A stretch of DNA of 64,000 bases, taken from Gonium pectorale (taxonomy: Eukaryota > Chlorophyta > Chlorophyceae > Chlamydomonadales > Volvocaceae). The stretch spans positions 1,070,412 to 1,134,411 of the forward strand of contig LSYV01000002.1 of NCBI GenBank assembly GCA_001584585.1, read 5' to 3'. The first letter of the stretch is position 1; the number at the start of each line of letters is the position of its first letter. Below are positions 47,731-60,742 of the stretch, one piece after another. The translations under genes and the position numbers were made by a program. The notes beneath the pieces are model-generated. The model had not been told where the DNA came from, did not search any database, and saw only the letters and a list, made by a program, of their open reading frames with translations.

Positions 47731-50584
47731 CTAGGCAAGCAGGACGGGGTTCCGTGACCCGCCTTAGCGGCGATGTTCATGGAGCTGGCTTCCCTGGCGG
47801 CAGGGCGACGCGCCCCAAGGGTACCGCTGCCGTGCTGGGGCCGAAGCACCAACGCAGGTATGCACATTACTTCAGAGGCGTGTACATTTATGCGGCTAAG
47901 CAAGGGTGCTTTGTTTGGCGAGAATGAAGCTTTGATTCCAGGTGGCCCGAGTGCCTGGCATACAGCTTGTCGTACTTACAACCTATTAGGGACTTGCTGC
48001 AGATGAAAGGTTCGTCAAGCTATCGCGGTTGCCAACATTAGCAGATGCAATGATGGAAACGGCGTTGTCAACCAGTCAGGGAGTTCAGAGGTAACAATAG
48101 CGCAGTGTCGCGACGCCACTTGATGGGTCCTTGATTACGCGCCACGGCTGTTCTGGCTCATTCTCGCTCTAGTCCTGCAGCGGAATGACACCCGCTTGCT
48201 AACTGCAAGTTGCTGGGAGCCGTGTTGAGGTTGGCAACAGCGGGCCAGCTATATGTGAGGGCGTCACCGCGATGCGTGGAGCGACAGCTGGCGCTGAGAG
48301 TGGAGAGAGTGAGCCGCGCTCTGACCGCCGACGAGCACGACCTTGTAACTGTCCGGGCCTGAAACACGCTCCCTCCTTCGTCACCCAGTCCGTACGCTGT
48401 ACCACAGAGCTATGACGGCGCTGCAATGCGCAAGCGCGCACAACCTATGGGCATTTACTCCTGGCATTCAGCACGGGGGAGCATTAAGCAAAGGACGCAA
48501 GAGTTTAGCAAGTCTCTTCTTGTACTGCACTCCCGCACTGAAGAGCCGCAAAGATCGACCCATGGGCCACTTGCGTGAGTCAATACTCATATTATATTTC
48601 GTATGCGCAGTCCGACCGTCAGACCGCTCAAGAGTGTTCCAACGCCGTGAAGGCACCCACAGCATCCCCCAAAGACCGCACAACCTCACCCAGCTGGGCC
48701 GTATGCAATCAGGCACCCTAAGACAAATGGAGGTAGAGCACGCGGCGGTGGCGGCCAGGTGCCAGAGCCAATGGGCCCGACGTGGACGCATACATGCCGT
48801 CTGCACATATGTGAACGCAAGTCTACAGCCCCTGTTGGAGCCGTTGCTGACAATCTCATGGGTCGACAAGTTCATCACGACTCCCTCTTGCGGCTGTTGC
48901 TGCTCCTGTATGCCGGTATGCCGGATGATGGGCGACCCTGTCCATACTGCGACCGTGATGGCGCCCAGCCTGCACCAAACGCTGATGCGGTTTAGGGTAG
49001 GGTGCTGGGTAGGATGTGTGGTGTGGCTCCCCAATTGCAGTGTTCCCGTTTTGCTGGGAAACGGAAGTGAAGCGGCCCAACAGACGAGCCCGGGCTGTGC
49101 GACATGCAAGGCCTGTGGTGACGTGTTCTGCGAATGCCCGTGTTACGAAGCGAGCAGCTCCTTGGATTCCTTGGGGTTTAGGCACCGAGACATGATTACT
49201 GTTATGGAGGCTCCGCCTGCTGCAGTGGGAGCCTACCTGCAGGCTGTCTAGGACAGTAGACACGCCATACCGTACTTCGGTACAGGCGCGGAAGCGGGCC
49301 AGAGACGGGGATCATTACTCGCTCCCCCATCCCAATATTCGTCAATGGCTCCCCCGGCTTTGACGAACGTGTAACCTGTAACCTAGAGCAAGAGCAAAGG
49401 GGTTGATTGGGAGTGCATTACGGCGACGGGTAGTTCTATGGTAGACCCCACAAATGACGCGCATCGGACAGTCACTACCGATGCGAGGCACGAGCACCAC
49501 CCAGCTTGGCAGCCAACGGCGATAAGCCAGCTGTTCGCTGCTCCCAAGCTGTGGACTACGCCATTCGATGCCTGCACACCCATCCAAATTGCCCCATGGC
49601 AGGCGGCCTCAGCGCACCTGCCTGCCCGTCCGGCGGTAAGCCCTGCGGTTACTTGCGCAGTGTGTGTCATCACTGCCTGTCCTGTGCCCACACCCCAAAC
49701 TGCAGTCGTTTCATTTCAACACCAAACTGCAGTCTGCGTTGAAAGCGAAATGAGTCCGCTTTCCCCGAAGACAATTGCCCGGCGCACCGCCCAAAGCGGT
49801 GCCGCGCTGCGCTCTCCTTACATAGCCGTGATGCCCACACGCGAGTGCAACTTGTGTGTTGAAATCACGAAGGTGCATTGTGTCCTTGCTGACACCGTTG
49901 CCATGTCTACTGCCTGTCTGCTGTACTGCCAGGATGTACTCGGTAACAGCCGGAACCGTTCCATGGTTCCCTTCAAGGAGCCGCCTCTCATCATAACGAG
50001 CCACAGCAACTTACGGTCCCTCGTCCGCCTTCCTTCGCAAGGCCCCACGCATGCACCTGGAATGTTGCTCATTCCAAACGACGCGCTCACCATCTCACGC
50101 ATGCCCGACCGCGTGATTTGACAGATCCTCCAGCAAGCACCGGTGGAAAACGGGCCGCAGCCCCCTCGAAGCCGCACCCCTTCACTATACCAACCCCACT
50201 TGCCATGCATTCTTTCCAACCTCAACCCCAGACAGTGTTACCTTTCGCATCATCCTCAACCCTCAAGAGGCCCCCCCCCCCGACGCTCTACCAAAGCTCA
50301 GCCCCGCTGCCTCATGAACGGCACAGAGCTGTGACAGCGCACAAGCACAGGCCCTCACCCGCTTCAGAACCAGGTCTGAGCCAAGCACGCTACCATGGCA
50401 TGCTTGTATCCGGAACCGGCCACTTCAGCGTGGTCTACGGTAATGCCACCGGGTTTGAAGTATATGCTGCTACCAATCTGGTGCGATCCGGTAGTGGACG
50501 TAGCACCATCGCGCACAGTTCAAGGCGAGCCAGACATGACACTTTATTGTGTAGCCGATTAAGTACTGCTCGGTGCCAGAGTGA
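47731..50584. other. Repeat-rich intergenic region, cyclin-like gene to prolyl 4-hydroxylase
   Basis: The flanking genes converge here. A LINE-like relic is at 48,700-49,251. Several long open frames (such as 49,438-50,121) have no recognisable domain and poor composition for algal genes. A run of C at 50,270-50,281 is present. I see no gene. Confidence 0.55.
48700..49251 (+). mobile_element. Second LINE-like 3' remnant
   Basis: The plus-strand frame contains LMRFRVGCW, then CATCKACGD, CECPCYEA and finally MEAPPAAVGAYLQAV before a stop at 49,251. This order (conserved RFRxGC, zinc knuckle, last helix) is that of the end of a non-LTR retrotransposon ORF. The knuckle has lost part of its usual spacing and no upstream reverse transcriptase is readable, so it is decayed. 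Confidence 0.55.
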
Positions 50585-52829
50585 TCAGTACTCCGGCGCA
50601 CCCTTGCTCCGGATCCACTTCGTTGCGACCCACTTCTCCCCACGCTTGACGGGGCAGCCGCCGTGCAGGGCGTGCGGGTCGATGTCCCCGTTGGGCTTGG
50701 TGCCCCAGAACAGCACCGCGTCGCCCATGCGGGGCATATACTTAAAGGACCCATCATCGCAGTTGCGCCAGTCCTGGATGGGCCTGTCGGCGCCTGAGGG
50801 GCGATTCAGGGTCAGGGAGTGGGGCAGGGCGGAATTGCATCGGCGGGGATTCTGTTGTTGAGGTGCGGAGGACATGCCACAGGGACGACCAGCACGAAAC
50901 CCGCACGATGTAGCAAGCTCCACTCCCGCACTCTACCTGGCCAACAGGAAAACCCGTTGGAATGTGTGCACCCTGCCTGAGCGACTGCCGGCGCCACCAA
51001 GGAAATAGCCCCTCCGGCACACACCTCATGGATGCATTAGCGCTTACCGTTGACTCCCTCCTTCTTGAAAACAGTCTCTCCCCCCTCTAGCACCTCGCTG
51101 AGGTAGAGCAGCACCGTGGCTATGCGCTGGCTGGGCTGCGGACCAAAGTCCTTGGGGTCAAAGGTGTCGTAGTGGGAATCGTAGTGCTGCATATGCTCGT
51201 AGTGCAGCACGTTGAAGGCCTGTTGCCGAAGGGTGCAGGCGATCAAACAGTGGGCATGGACCGGAGAGAGCTTGAAAATGTAAGTTTATCGAGGTCGGGG
51301 CTGGCATTCAGCAGTATATTCTTCGTTACAGGGAAGGAGGGGCAACCGCAGGGTGCAGGAGGGCAAGAACAGACACGGCGGATGTAGTGGCATAGCGGTG
51401 GAAAGCACTTGTGTTTCCGCACACTGCTTGGGGAGGCATCAGACCGGAGCCGTTCGATTGACAAGCCAAGAAGGTGTTTGTTGTACGAGGTCGCAGATCT
51501 TGTTCCGCAACACAAGCTACTAATGCGCGCAGGAGGCATCGTAATTGTCCCAACGGTATGTCCGCGCTGCTAGAGCCTCGTCCCAGTCCGGAACTCCTGC
51601 CGTCCTGCGCACCTCTCCATTCTCTGCGGGCAGCAGCGTGGCGGCCGCAATGCGTTGTTCAATCCAGCCTAGCACGCCCTCCGGGTCCATCCCAGCCGCC
51701 AGGAACGTCCCAGTACTCGTCCGCGTCTGCTGGCTGGTGTCGCCGGCCTCACCCGGCCTGGGCATGGCAGCAAGGGGCAATTTACGCAACGTGCTTCATC
51801 TCCAAGCAACCGATCGGCTACATGCCCGTTGTTGTTGCCGTTGACGTAGGCTCATTCGCATGCGGATACCGTACATGATGTAGCGTGTCAGTACAGCCAT
51901 ACAGGAAAAGCGCCGTAACACAGCGCGCCAGTGCTTCTGTCATTGGGAACCGGCTGACTCTCCAAGCCATAGTCACAAGCGCCTATGACAAGCGCCCGTA
52001 CGGCACACCTGTACGCAAGGCCTGACGGATACATGAACTTGGACGCCAGCTTTACGATATATTCGGATCGCTGCTTGTCGATGAAGCCCGGAAAGACCAC
52101 TATCCGAGGATACCACGACAGAATCTTGGAGCATGTGGGGCCGAGAGAGCGGGGGATGGATCTGAGGCCCCGGTGCAAAAACCCACTCCCCATGGTGCCG
52201 CTGGCAGCATTGACACCACGACCACCCAGCAGCGGCAAGGACCAGGTTTCTGTGTATGCCAACCGTCCCTTCCGCTGGCTATGGCAGTTGCCATCCAGAC
52301 TCTCAAGACCTGTGCGGTTAGGAGGTGGCCCACCTGGAAAGGGATGACGTACGTAGTCTCAGAACCCGACTCCGCCGGGGTTAAGGGAGGCCGGAGTTTG
52401 AGCAGACCGCTGCTTTCAAGCACCCAGTTCTGCAACTGTACGGGGTCCAGGGGGTCAATGCTGACCTTGGGCTGGGGCAGCAAGGCGGTCGTGGGGTTGG
52501 CCCCGTCCGCGATCGTCTGGATTGTCTGCGCCTGCTCATCCACAGTCCCCAGCTTTCGCCCCGTGGCTGCGAGCTGCAAAAACAGGGGTTGCCAACGTGT
52601 AATGGTACAATGGTCCAATTCGGGTTTTGCAGGCAGGGGTTTTGCACGCTGTGCCATCAGCAAACTTGGGCCCGGCACCCGGCAAGCTCCGACGCCCAGC
52701 TCCATCCGGACCTACTTGCACGGGCGTGGGCTCGGGTAATTGTGAGCCCTGCTGTGTGAACCGGCCAAAGAGAAACGAGAACACGCACAGAAGGATGACC
52801 AGGGGCCCTGGCACGGCCTGAAGCCTCAT
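50585..52829 (-). CDS. Prolyl 4-hydroxylase, type II membrane protein
   Basis: Six exons on the minus strand join in phase to 331 residues: 52716-52829, 52334-52573, 52009-52124, 51613-51757, 51048-51219, 50585-50793. An N-terminal hydrophobic segment (LVILLCVFSFLFG) is a signal anchor. The 2-oxoglutarate/Fe(II) dioxygenase domain runs from ILSWYPRIVVFPGF to the end, with RTSTGTFLA, QRIATVLLYLSEVLEGGETV and GDAVLFWGTKPNGDIDPHAL. Iron ligands are His221 and Asp223 (HYD) and His306 (HGG). Lys316 is placed to bind 2-oxoglutarate. It hydroxylates peptidyl proline in the ER/Golgi, in algae mainly on hydroxyproline-rich wall and flagellar glycoproteins, making sites for O-glycosylation. Start choice follows from the anchor. 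It is head-to-head with PRP31. Confidence 0.93.
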
Positions 52830-53138
52830 GTTGATCTCCTGTATTCCTGCTCCTAAGACGCGTATATGCCTCAGATAACGCTCTGGCCACGATGCAACAT
52901 GTCTGGCAAACGTACTACATTTTCAGAACGTGAAATCCAGGCACCGCCCTACTCGTGTCACCTAAGCACGTCCGCAATAATTAGAGTACTAGAAAGCTGT
53001 CAAAGCATCTCCTGGCTTTCTCTACACTGCCTACCGTGTGAGCACGAGCTGAAATTACCATACAATCCATATCCAAGGTGATAGTCGCAGGAGCTTCAAG
53101 CAGCGCTTTCTACGTGCTCGGTAGGGCGCAGGAGCGCC
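52830..53138. promoter_or_regulatory. Shared divergent promoter, prolyl 4-hydroxylase / PRP31
   Basis: Only 309 bases separate the two start codons, the shortest divergent gap in the window. The segment near 52,900-53,060 is noticeably AT-richer than the coding DNA. No TATA box at a convincing distance is seen. Confidence 0.5.
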
Positions 53139-56100
53139 ATGGCGACGCTTGCGGAGAGCTTCTTGGCGGATCTAGAGGACCTATCGGAGGATGAGCCGGA
53201 GCAGGAGTCGGAGCAGTCGGAGGAGGAGGCGGCAGGAGACGATGGGGTAAGGATGAGTGTCGTCGGGATGGGCGTCACCACGGCTTCCGCGTGGTACAGG
53301 CTCGCCGCCGCATGCGCGCAAATTTGGAGGGGTCGAGGGGGCCAGGGCTCATGCATACGGGTGGCAAACACCGGCCGAAGCACGCGGCGCCCCCAACCCC
53401 TGGTCCCGGGCACCCTGCGGCTCAGATGGATGACATTGAGGCGCTCAACTTCGATGATCTCTCAGCGGTGGCGAAGCTCACCAGCGAGACCCGGTACAGG
53501 GACGTTCTGCAGGTGCGGCGTGCTACGAGGGACGATATATGCGCCTGGGGCTCCGGCGTCCGGGGTCCGTCGTCCGTGAACCGGGGACTGCCCCCTGGGC
53601 TGGGTACGGTAGCCCTGGGATGTTTTCTTAGGCAATAAGGCAACAATAAGCCTTGAGCAGCCCTTGGTGGAGAGTCTTGTAAAGCTGTTCTGCTTGTGGT
53701 AGGAAGGCGTGCACAGTTCGATGGTGCCAGGCAGCTCTCCCAGCAGCAACCTGTACACGCATAACTATTTTGCCCTACTGCCTGCTACACCCTGCTCCTG
53801 ACAGCGGGTCCGAGCGGCAGTAGAGGAGGCCTCGACGTCGGGGGCGGACAATGGCGAGCGGCGAACGGCGGGGCCTCTGGAGGAGGATCCCACCTACAAG
53901 TGAGAGCACGCTGGGGAGGCTTGGGATACTGACTGGGAGCGCATGTACTGTGCTGTCACGGGCCAGATGGGAGAGTGTGGGGTGCATTCTGTGTGACGGG
54001 GATTGGGCTGCGAGGGTGACGGGACTCACGGAGGGAGAAGGCGATGACCATCCAGGAGAGGCAGGACATGCAGCTGTGTGACATCCAATGCGCGCACATC
54101 GTGAATGCATCTGCTGCTTCGGCTCCAGAGCGCGCAGCCGTAGGCTGGACGGTTCAGCGAATCGTTCGCAGGCTGGTGTTATGCGGGGCACTGCTCCGTC
54201 GTCAGAAGCAGGCAGACTTGCGTGTTCATTAGTCGCGGAACGTCATGCGTATCTTTGCTGCCTTGCTTTCAATACAACAGCAACCTCTGCGCGCAGCAGG
54301 GCAGGTCGTCAGGATTGGCGGCGTGGCTATGGCCTGAGCTTGTTCTCTGCCGCACTGCCCTGCATGGTGTAACGCCCAACCCCACTCAACCACCAGGCTG
54401 CTGGTGGAGTGCAACCGCCTTGCGGTTGACATCGACAACGAAATCGCGGTCGTGCACAACTTTATCCGGGACAAGTACCGGCCAAAGTTTCCAGAGCTGG
54501 AGTCGCTGGTACGGTAGGGAGGAGGTGGGACTCGTTTCACCGCAAGTCGTCACACATGGGTTTGCGGGCCGATAGCGCTTGGGCTGGAGCGCTTGGTGGG
54601 TAGCTCGTGGGGCTTGATCCATTGCTGCTGTGGCGTGGGCCACGGAGTCGCTCGCCTAGTGCGATTACCGTTACCAGGGTTCTCTTCACAGGCATGACCC
54701 TCTCCCGCACCTAACCGCCACCCCGTCCAGGTGCACCACCCGCTGGACTATGCCCGCGTGGTCCAGCGGATTGGCAATGAGATGGACCTCACGCTCATCA
54801 ACCTGGACGACATGCTGCCCGCAGCCACCGTTATGGTGGTTACGGTGACGGCCACGACCACCTCGGGTGAGGCCGCGCGATGTCAACGGGTGGCCGCAAG
54901 GGGGCCCAGGGGATGATGGGAGGGGAGTGGGTTGGAGGGCTTCCTAAGTAGAGTGGAATACCGACTTACCGAGGGTTCATTGTCATTCCGATCGTGGGCG
55001 AGGGAAGGGGAGAGGTACCGGGAAGCTACGAATGCAGCGGCGGTGGTCGCAAATCTCTGCAGGGAGGGAACTGTGAAAGCTTTGCGGCTAAGGTGTTGTG
55101 CTCCCCTTGGGGCCGGGTAGCGGGGATGTGCCAGGCAGCGGAGGGAGGGAGTCGCCGATGCGCGCGGCGGAAGCCCGTGTGAGGCGTATGCCGCGGGCAT
55201 TATATACGCATTGCAGCGTAGCAGGACATTCTAGCAGCAAGGAAGCAGGCAAGAACGTATGTGCGATTGTGTCGATTGTTCGCAGCAGGAAGTCGCATTG
55301 GACAGCGCTATGTCCCGAACCTTGCTTAGGCATCCTTCTAGGCGCTCCGATCCGCTCGTTTGCGATGCCCGTTACTTCTCCAGCGGCCTGCCCCTTCCGA
55401 AGCCCCTTGTGTCCACACGTAGCCCCTCGCGCGTTCCTCGCCACTGCCTGTGGTGCCCGCGGACCTTGTTCCATGCTGTCGAGTGATGCCCGCTCGTGCG
55501 TGACTGCCCCGTTCCCGTGCTGTACCCTCCCGCAGGCAAGCCGCTGGACGACGAGGCTCTGGGCCGCGTCATGGCGGGATGCAACATGGCAGTGCAGCTG
55601 GACGAGGATAAGCGGACGGTGGGTGACGGCAAGTGGAGGCTGGGGCGAGGATGGGACGGGACGGGACTGGCCGGGGTAGGCACGTGGTAGTCAAAGGGTT
55701 CGGGTTTGCGTGGAGCCCTGGAGTTGTCGTAAGATGGGAACGCCGGAGAGCGCGCCGGCTGATGGGCTGGCGCCAACAATAATGCTGTGGCCTGCGCTAC
55801 GGCGCGAGCGTCATAGACAGCCCCCTGCCGGCCCTGAAGGGTAGGACTTGCTCGTGGAAGAGCGCGATACGGTGCGATGGGGTCGCGGTGGCTGAAAGAA
55901 CCCCCATGCTGTGATCATGCAGATTCTCCATTTTGTGGAGAGCAAGATGAACCGCGTAGCTCCCAACCTGTCGGCGGTGGTCGGCACGGAGATCGCCGCC
56001 AAGCTGATGGGTGTGGCGGGCGGGCTGCTGGCCCTGTCGCGGATGCCCGCGTGCAACGTGCAGGTGCGCCGCCAGGGGGCCGGCCGGCCCCAGCGGCAGG

Positions 56101-59100
56101 TCGCCAGCAGCGCTCGGAGAGGGCAGGGGACGTGGTACCATCCCACCGCAGCGCAACGGTGGATACCAGAAACGCACCGGGCGATGCCGCCCAACACAAG
56201 CGCGCTTGGTGCAACAGCTTAACCGCTGGGCCGGCACCCGGCATCGCCCCTGTATGTGTGTCAACCCCGCGAGAACGCCGATCCGCTACGTGCGCCACTG
56301 CTGAATCCCGGTTGTGGGACTTCTACATCTATCTCCTGCATCAAGTGGAGATGCCCTTCCTGTTGCCGCCCGGCCCGCGGGCTCGGACTGGACAGTTTTA
56401 GGGCGACCAAGGAGTATGCGCCGAACGCTTTTCCCATGAATCGTCTTGCAACCATCTGTGACCCCCAGGTCCTCGGCGCCAAGCGCAAGACGCTGGCCGG
56501 CTTCAGCTCCACAACAGCGCAGCCGCACCAGGGCTTCATCAGCGGCTGCGCCATCATGGCCCAGACGCCGCCATCGCTGCGGAGCAAGGCGGCCCGGCTC
56601 ATAGCTGCCAAGAGCACCCTGCTGGCGCGGAAGGACGCATACGGGGAAGATCCAACGGTGAGCCCCGCGCCGCATTGGCCGTCGTCCACGGCCGCGACCG
56701 TGGCTGCGCCGTGTGGTAGACGTTGGGGTCCGGCTCTATCATCGGCCGTGCACTGCTCATCGTATCCCCTCTGGTGCTCGCCCTCCGCTAGCCTCATGTG
56801 GATGTGGTTACTCTGCCTACCCTGACCTCCGGCGCTCCCCCCGGCGCTGGAAATTCCTCGCAGGGGAACTACGGAAGCGAGATGCGGGCAGAGGTCATCC
56901 GCAAGATTGAAAAGTGGCAGGAGCCGCCCCCGGCCAAGCAAGTGAAGCCGCTGCCTGCGCCGGATGCCGAGGTATGCCTCTCTCAACCGCGTGCTGTGTC
57001 TTGTTACTGGCCCAGGCGTAAAGCTATTGGCGACCATGCCAAGGCTCATGGCGCCAGGCTATTGTACGCCGCCTTCAGCTTCGTCATCGTGGTGCACCTG
57101 CTGCCTGCGCGGCATCGAGCGAGCCCCTTGGTCCCGCTACGGAGCGTGGGGTGGGGATGGGCCTCCCTGGTCATGACGTGGGACGGGTGCCGCGTGTGCT
57201 GACAGGCCAAGAAGCGGCGCGGCGGGCGGCGACTGCGCAAGATGAAGGAGCGCTACGGGCTGACGGACGTCCGCAAGGCGGCCAACCGCATGATGTTCAA
57301 TCAGGCGGAGGAGGAGTGGGTGGACGGAGATGACGTGAGTGTACAGGGATGAGGGAGGGTGGCAGGGCCTGGCTGGAAGGAGGCGAAGGAGGGATTGCAG
57401 GGGGTTGTATTGTGACGGTGAAGGGCTAGGTGGGAGCCAGGTGCGGGCAGCGGCCAAACGGTTTCGGTAAGGGCAAAGCGCTCAGCTGGCTGCCCCTCAG
57501 TTGACACCTCCGGCCTGGGCGCGGCGCGTTGAATGCGAGACCTGAGATGCCATGCTCATTCTGACCATGCCTCGTCCTGCTGCGCCCGACTCCTTGGCCT
57601 CATGGCCCACGCGATCCTGCTGTGGGCGCGGACCACGACCGTACTCCTCTGTCTGTCATGTTTCCGCCACGCCAGGTGATCGGCCTGGGCATCCTGGGCA
57701 AGGAGGGCAGCGGCCGGCTTCGCATTGTAGCGTCGCAGCAGAAGCAAAAGCTGAGCGCCAAGCAGCAGAAGAAGTTCAAGGCGCGCAGCTACGGCAGCAG
57801 TGGGGCCACGTCCGGACTCTCGTCGTCGCTCGCCTTCACGCCCGTGCAGGTGGGCGCGGCGGGCGGGGTGGGGGCGGGGGACTCGACGATGACGGGGACG
57901 TGGGCGGGGGACTGTGCGGACGTAGCGAACTTGCCCGCGCTGGCCTGTGGATTTGCATGGTGCGTGGAAGCCCGTGGCTGGTAGCTTGGAGAGGTCTGCC
58001 CACATGCAATGCACCGCTGCACACAGAAGGGGGGCGAGCCTCGAGACCTGGTGCAAAACCGTGGCGAGCTACGTGGGGTTCATTCCACAGCCCTTCGCAG
58101 CCAAGCACCCTCTTCCCCGGCTCGCCGCCCATTCACCTGTCACAATGGGTGCTAATCAACATTTGATCTCTATCTTGCCCAGGGCATTGAGCTGGAGAAT
58201 CCCTCGGCTCGGCTTGGCATGGACCTGGACACCAAGGACGGCACGCAGTCGTACTTTAGCCAGTTTGGAGGCTTCAGGTGCGCATCCGTCTGTCCACTTG
58301 TACCCTCGGGGAGAGAAAGGGATCGGGATGTTAAGTTCATGGGTGGAGTGAGAGGCTCGTCTCCAGTATTCCCGTACGCCCGGGGGGCTGGGCCTGTGTT
58401 GAAAAGAAAACGCATACGACGACCGTAAGCGCGAAAGTGATGGTGTCGTTGTAGGACCCAGCTCCAGAGGCAGTTGAAGGGGTGATGCCCCTGCACGTTA
58501 GTTCGGCGGCGACCACCACCGTAGCCCCCGATGCGGCCCAGAATTCCCTCTGGGGTGACCCTATGCAATGCCGTGCTGGAATGCGCCTAGTCTAGACTCC
58601 CGTGCATCGCATGCGGGCTGGTGCATGTCTCCCGGCTCCCGGCCCACCCAGCCCCCCGACCCGCGGACTACTGTTGTCTCAGCTACAAGCACCGGGAAAG
58701 GGAGCCGCGCCAGGCGGAGCGGCGGGAAGGGCGGGGGAAGGGGCACAGCGAGGAATATCAGAGTCGAGAACAGAGACGTAGCGCAAATGCTGGGCCTGTG
58801 TGCCTAGAGGCGCACTGCCCTGCGAGGTGCGCTAGCGTGTGCATTTGCGTTGCCAAACCAGTGCAGCTCCGTGCATGCTGGAGTCTTTGAGCGACTTGGC
58901 AGTTGGGCGATCGCGCCTGCCACCTGGCTCTGCCTGTGCTGCACTGCCATGTACGTGATGAGGCCAGGGGCCTGCAGGAGGGGTGCCGCCCACTTCATCG
59001 TCGCAGTCGCTCGCAGTCTACATACACGCGCCCATGAAAATGACTGTCCAGCCGGCAACTTGCTCGACTTTGATGGACTAGCGACGGCCGTTACACCCTA

Positions 59101-59143
59101 CCCCCACCCCGACCATGGTCTTCACAGGTCCGTCAAGAAGTGA
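53139..59143 (+). CDS. PRP31: Pre-mRNA splicing factor PRP31 (U4/U6 snRNP protein)
   Basis: Thirteen exons join in phase to 490 residues: 53139-53246, 53426-53512, 53805-53899, 54397-54508, 54731-54866, 55536-55618, 55923-56063, 56469-56657, 56864-56971, 57206-57334, 57676-57849, 58183-58277, 59128-59143. The acidic N-terminus is followed by the NOSIC region ([26 protein letters not shown]) and the Nop domain ([50 protein letters not shown]). Then come [18 protein letters not shown] and the basic [18 protein letters not shown] and the Prp31 C-terminal domain ([13 protein letters not shown]). It binds the U4 snRNA k-turn with the 15.5K protein and bridges U4/U6 to U5 in the tri-snRNP, in the nucleus. 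The last exon is 16 bases and gives the ending SVKK, like the plant tail. The match to plant PRP31 is very close. Confidence 0.96.
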
Positions 59144-60742
59144 TGGAGGACTGGCGGCGCCACAGTGCGCCATTAACGCCGCGGGCCGCTTTCGCGATCC
59201 TTGCAAAGAGGCATGTCGCTTTGTAGGAGGCGAGGTGGGCCCGTCCCCGCCGCGAAGGGCGGTGTGTTTGTGGGCCGAGAGGTTGAATGGCCATGGCGCG
59301 CGGCCTATGCAGGAGCGGCACAGTGGTGCCTTAAGGGCCTTTCGCCTCGCCTGGAAGTAAGGAAACGCCTCGCCAACCCCGATGTTCGTGTTCCCTTTGC
59401 CATGATGGTTGCATGCCGTGGGCCACTTTCCGCATACCATGCTGGCATTGTCGTCGCTGCTAGGCTCAAGTACTGGAATGAAACGCGGCTTGCCCAAGTG
59501 TATGGTCCCAGCGTGAAGTTCGGCATGGCAGGTAACCTTGCACGATAGCTCCAATTGTGTGACCTGCACCTGTGGCCTATTGGACACGTTTTCATATTGC
59601 TGAGTACAGGCCTTGCATTTTTCGTATCAATGATCAACAACCAAGAGGCGGCGGACTACGCTCGATAGCGTGTTCGATCGATGCTAAGGGGCCATTTCGT
59701 GGTCACATTTTCGCCAACGCAGCTGCGATCGTTGAGCCTAAGAAGGCGGGAAGGCACAGTTTCGTCGGGCCCATGTGCTTCACGTGCTGGACGTCGGTTT
59801 CCCTAACACCCGCAGGACACCAGCAGGTTACGCCTTGCCTAGCGCACAGCTGTACTGCATTACATTACTTACCAATCGATTGCCTCGAATGTGATGGTGT
59901 AGATTATTCACGAGTACACGGATAGCTAGTCCTGTGCAGGACCCAACCGCCTATACTCTGTTCGTTCTTGCGCAGTGGGAGTCCACAATCTCCAGCGTGA
60001 GGACTGGCCTTGAAACCCAACAGAATTCTGAACTTGCTTAACGATACAGCGACCAGCTTGTTGTAGGCCTCTATAACAGGCCCGATGAAATAGCACGATT
60101 ACATAGCCCTAATAATGACATCCCATTAAGCTTACCCGTCGCCAGAAGTCCAGCCTACCTACGACTGTCATGCCCGTAGCCCGCTGTATGCTCACGTTCG
60201 CGCGGGGCGCTCTATGCGCCAGCGGACATGCAGATGAAGGGCCTGTCTGTGCAACGGCGCAAACTTGCGAGGCCACTCAGGCCACATGCAACAAGGGCTC
60301 AAAGACATTGAGGAGCGCAGGCGCCCGCAATAAGCCTCTCAGTTCCGTGCATCAACTTTCGAGATTGGACGGGCAGTATATGGAGTGCCAGGCCGAGAGT
60401 GAGCGTCCATCCTCACCATGGTTATTTGAAACCCATATTGCACCACGGAGCCATTCAGGAAGCATGGCATGTGCGGTAGCCTTTATTGGCACCGAGAAAG
60501 GTAGGCGATCGTCATCGTTAGGTGGAACTCACGGGTTGCATGGTCAAAAACACATATCGCAGGTTCTCTTTCTTTTTTGAAAAGTCCTTGTGTAACGGTG
60601 CCCGGTCTGACTGTAATAGATTCTGCATAATTCGTGCAGTCCTCACGATGCTTGCTCTGTGGCCATACTGGTGCGCCAGCCATCGTACGGGTAGTGGCCT
60701 GCCTGAACTTCCTCATTGACGCCTCCCCACTGGCCCTCATCA
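59144..60742. other. Region between PRP31 and the pseudokinase gene
   Basis: It holds the PRP31 3' UTR and probably the 5' region of the next gene, which points the same way. Composition becomes AT-richer from about 59,880. No exon can be supported, but upstream exons of the kinase-fold gene could be hidden here, as its first exon starts with an unremarkable ATG and no targeting signal. Confidence 0.5.

Noticed and set aside
48412..49251. 279-codon open frame as a normal gene
   Set aside because: Its C-terminus has a degenerate LINE zinc knuckle and the rest has no domain, so it is listed as a mobile-element relic.
53600..53800. Extra PRP31 exon between exons 2 and 3
   Set aside because: Phase 0 joins directly from 53,512 to 53,805 and the protein ([13 protein letters not shown]) aligns with the plant pattern without a gap.
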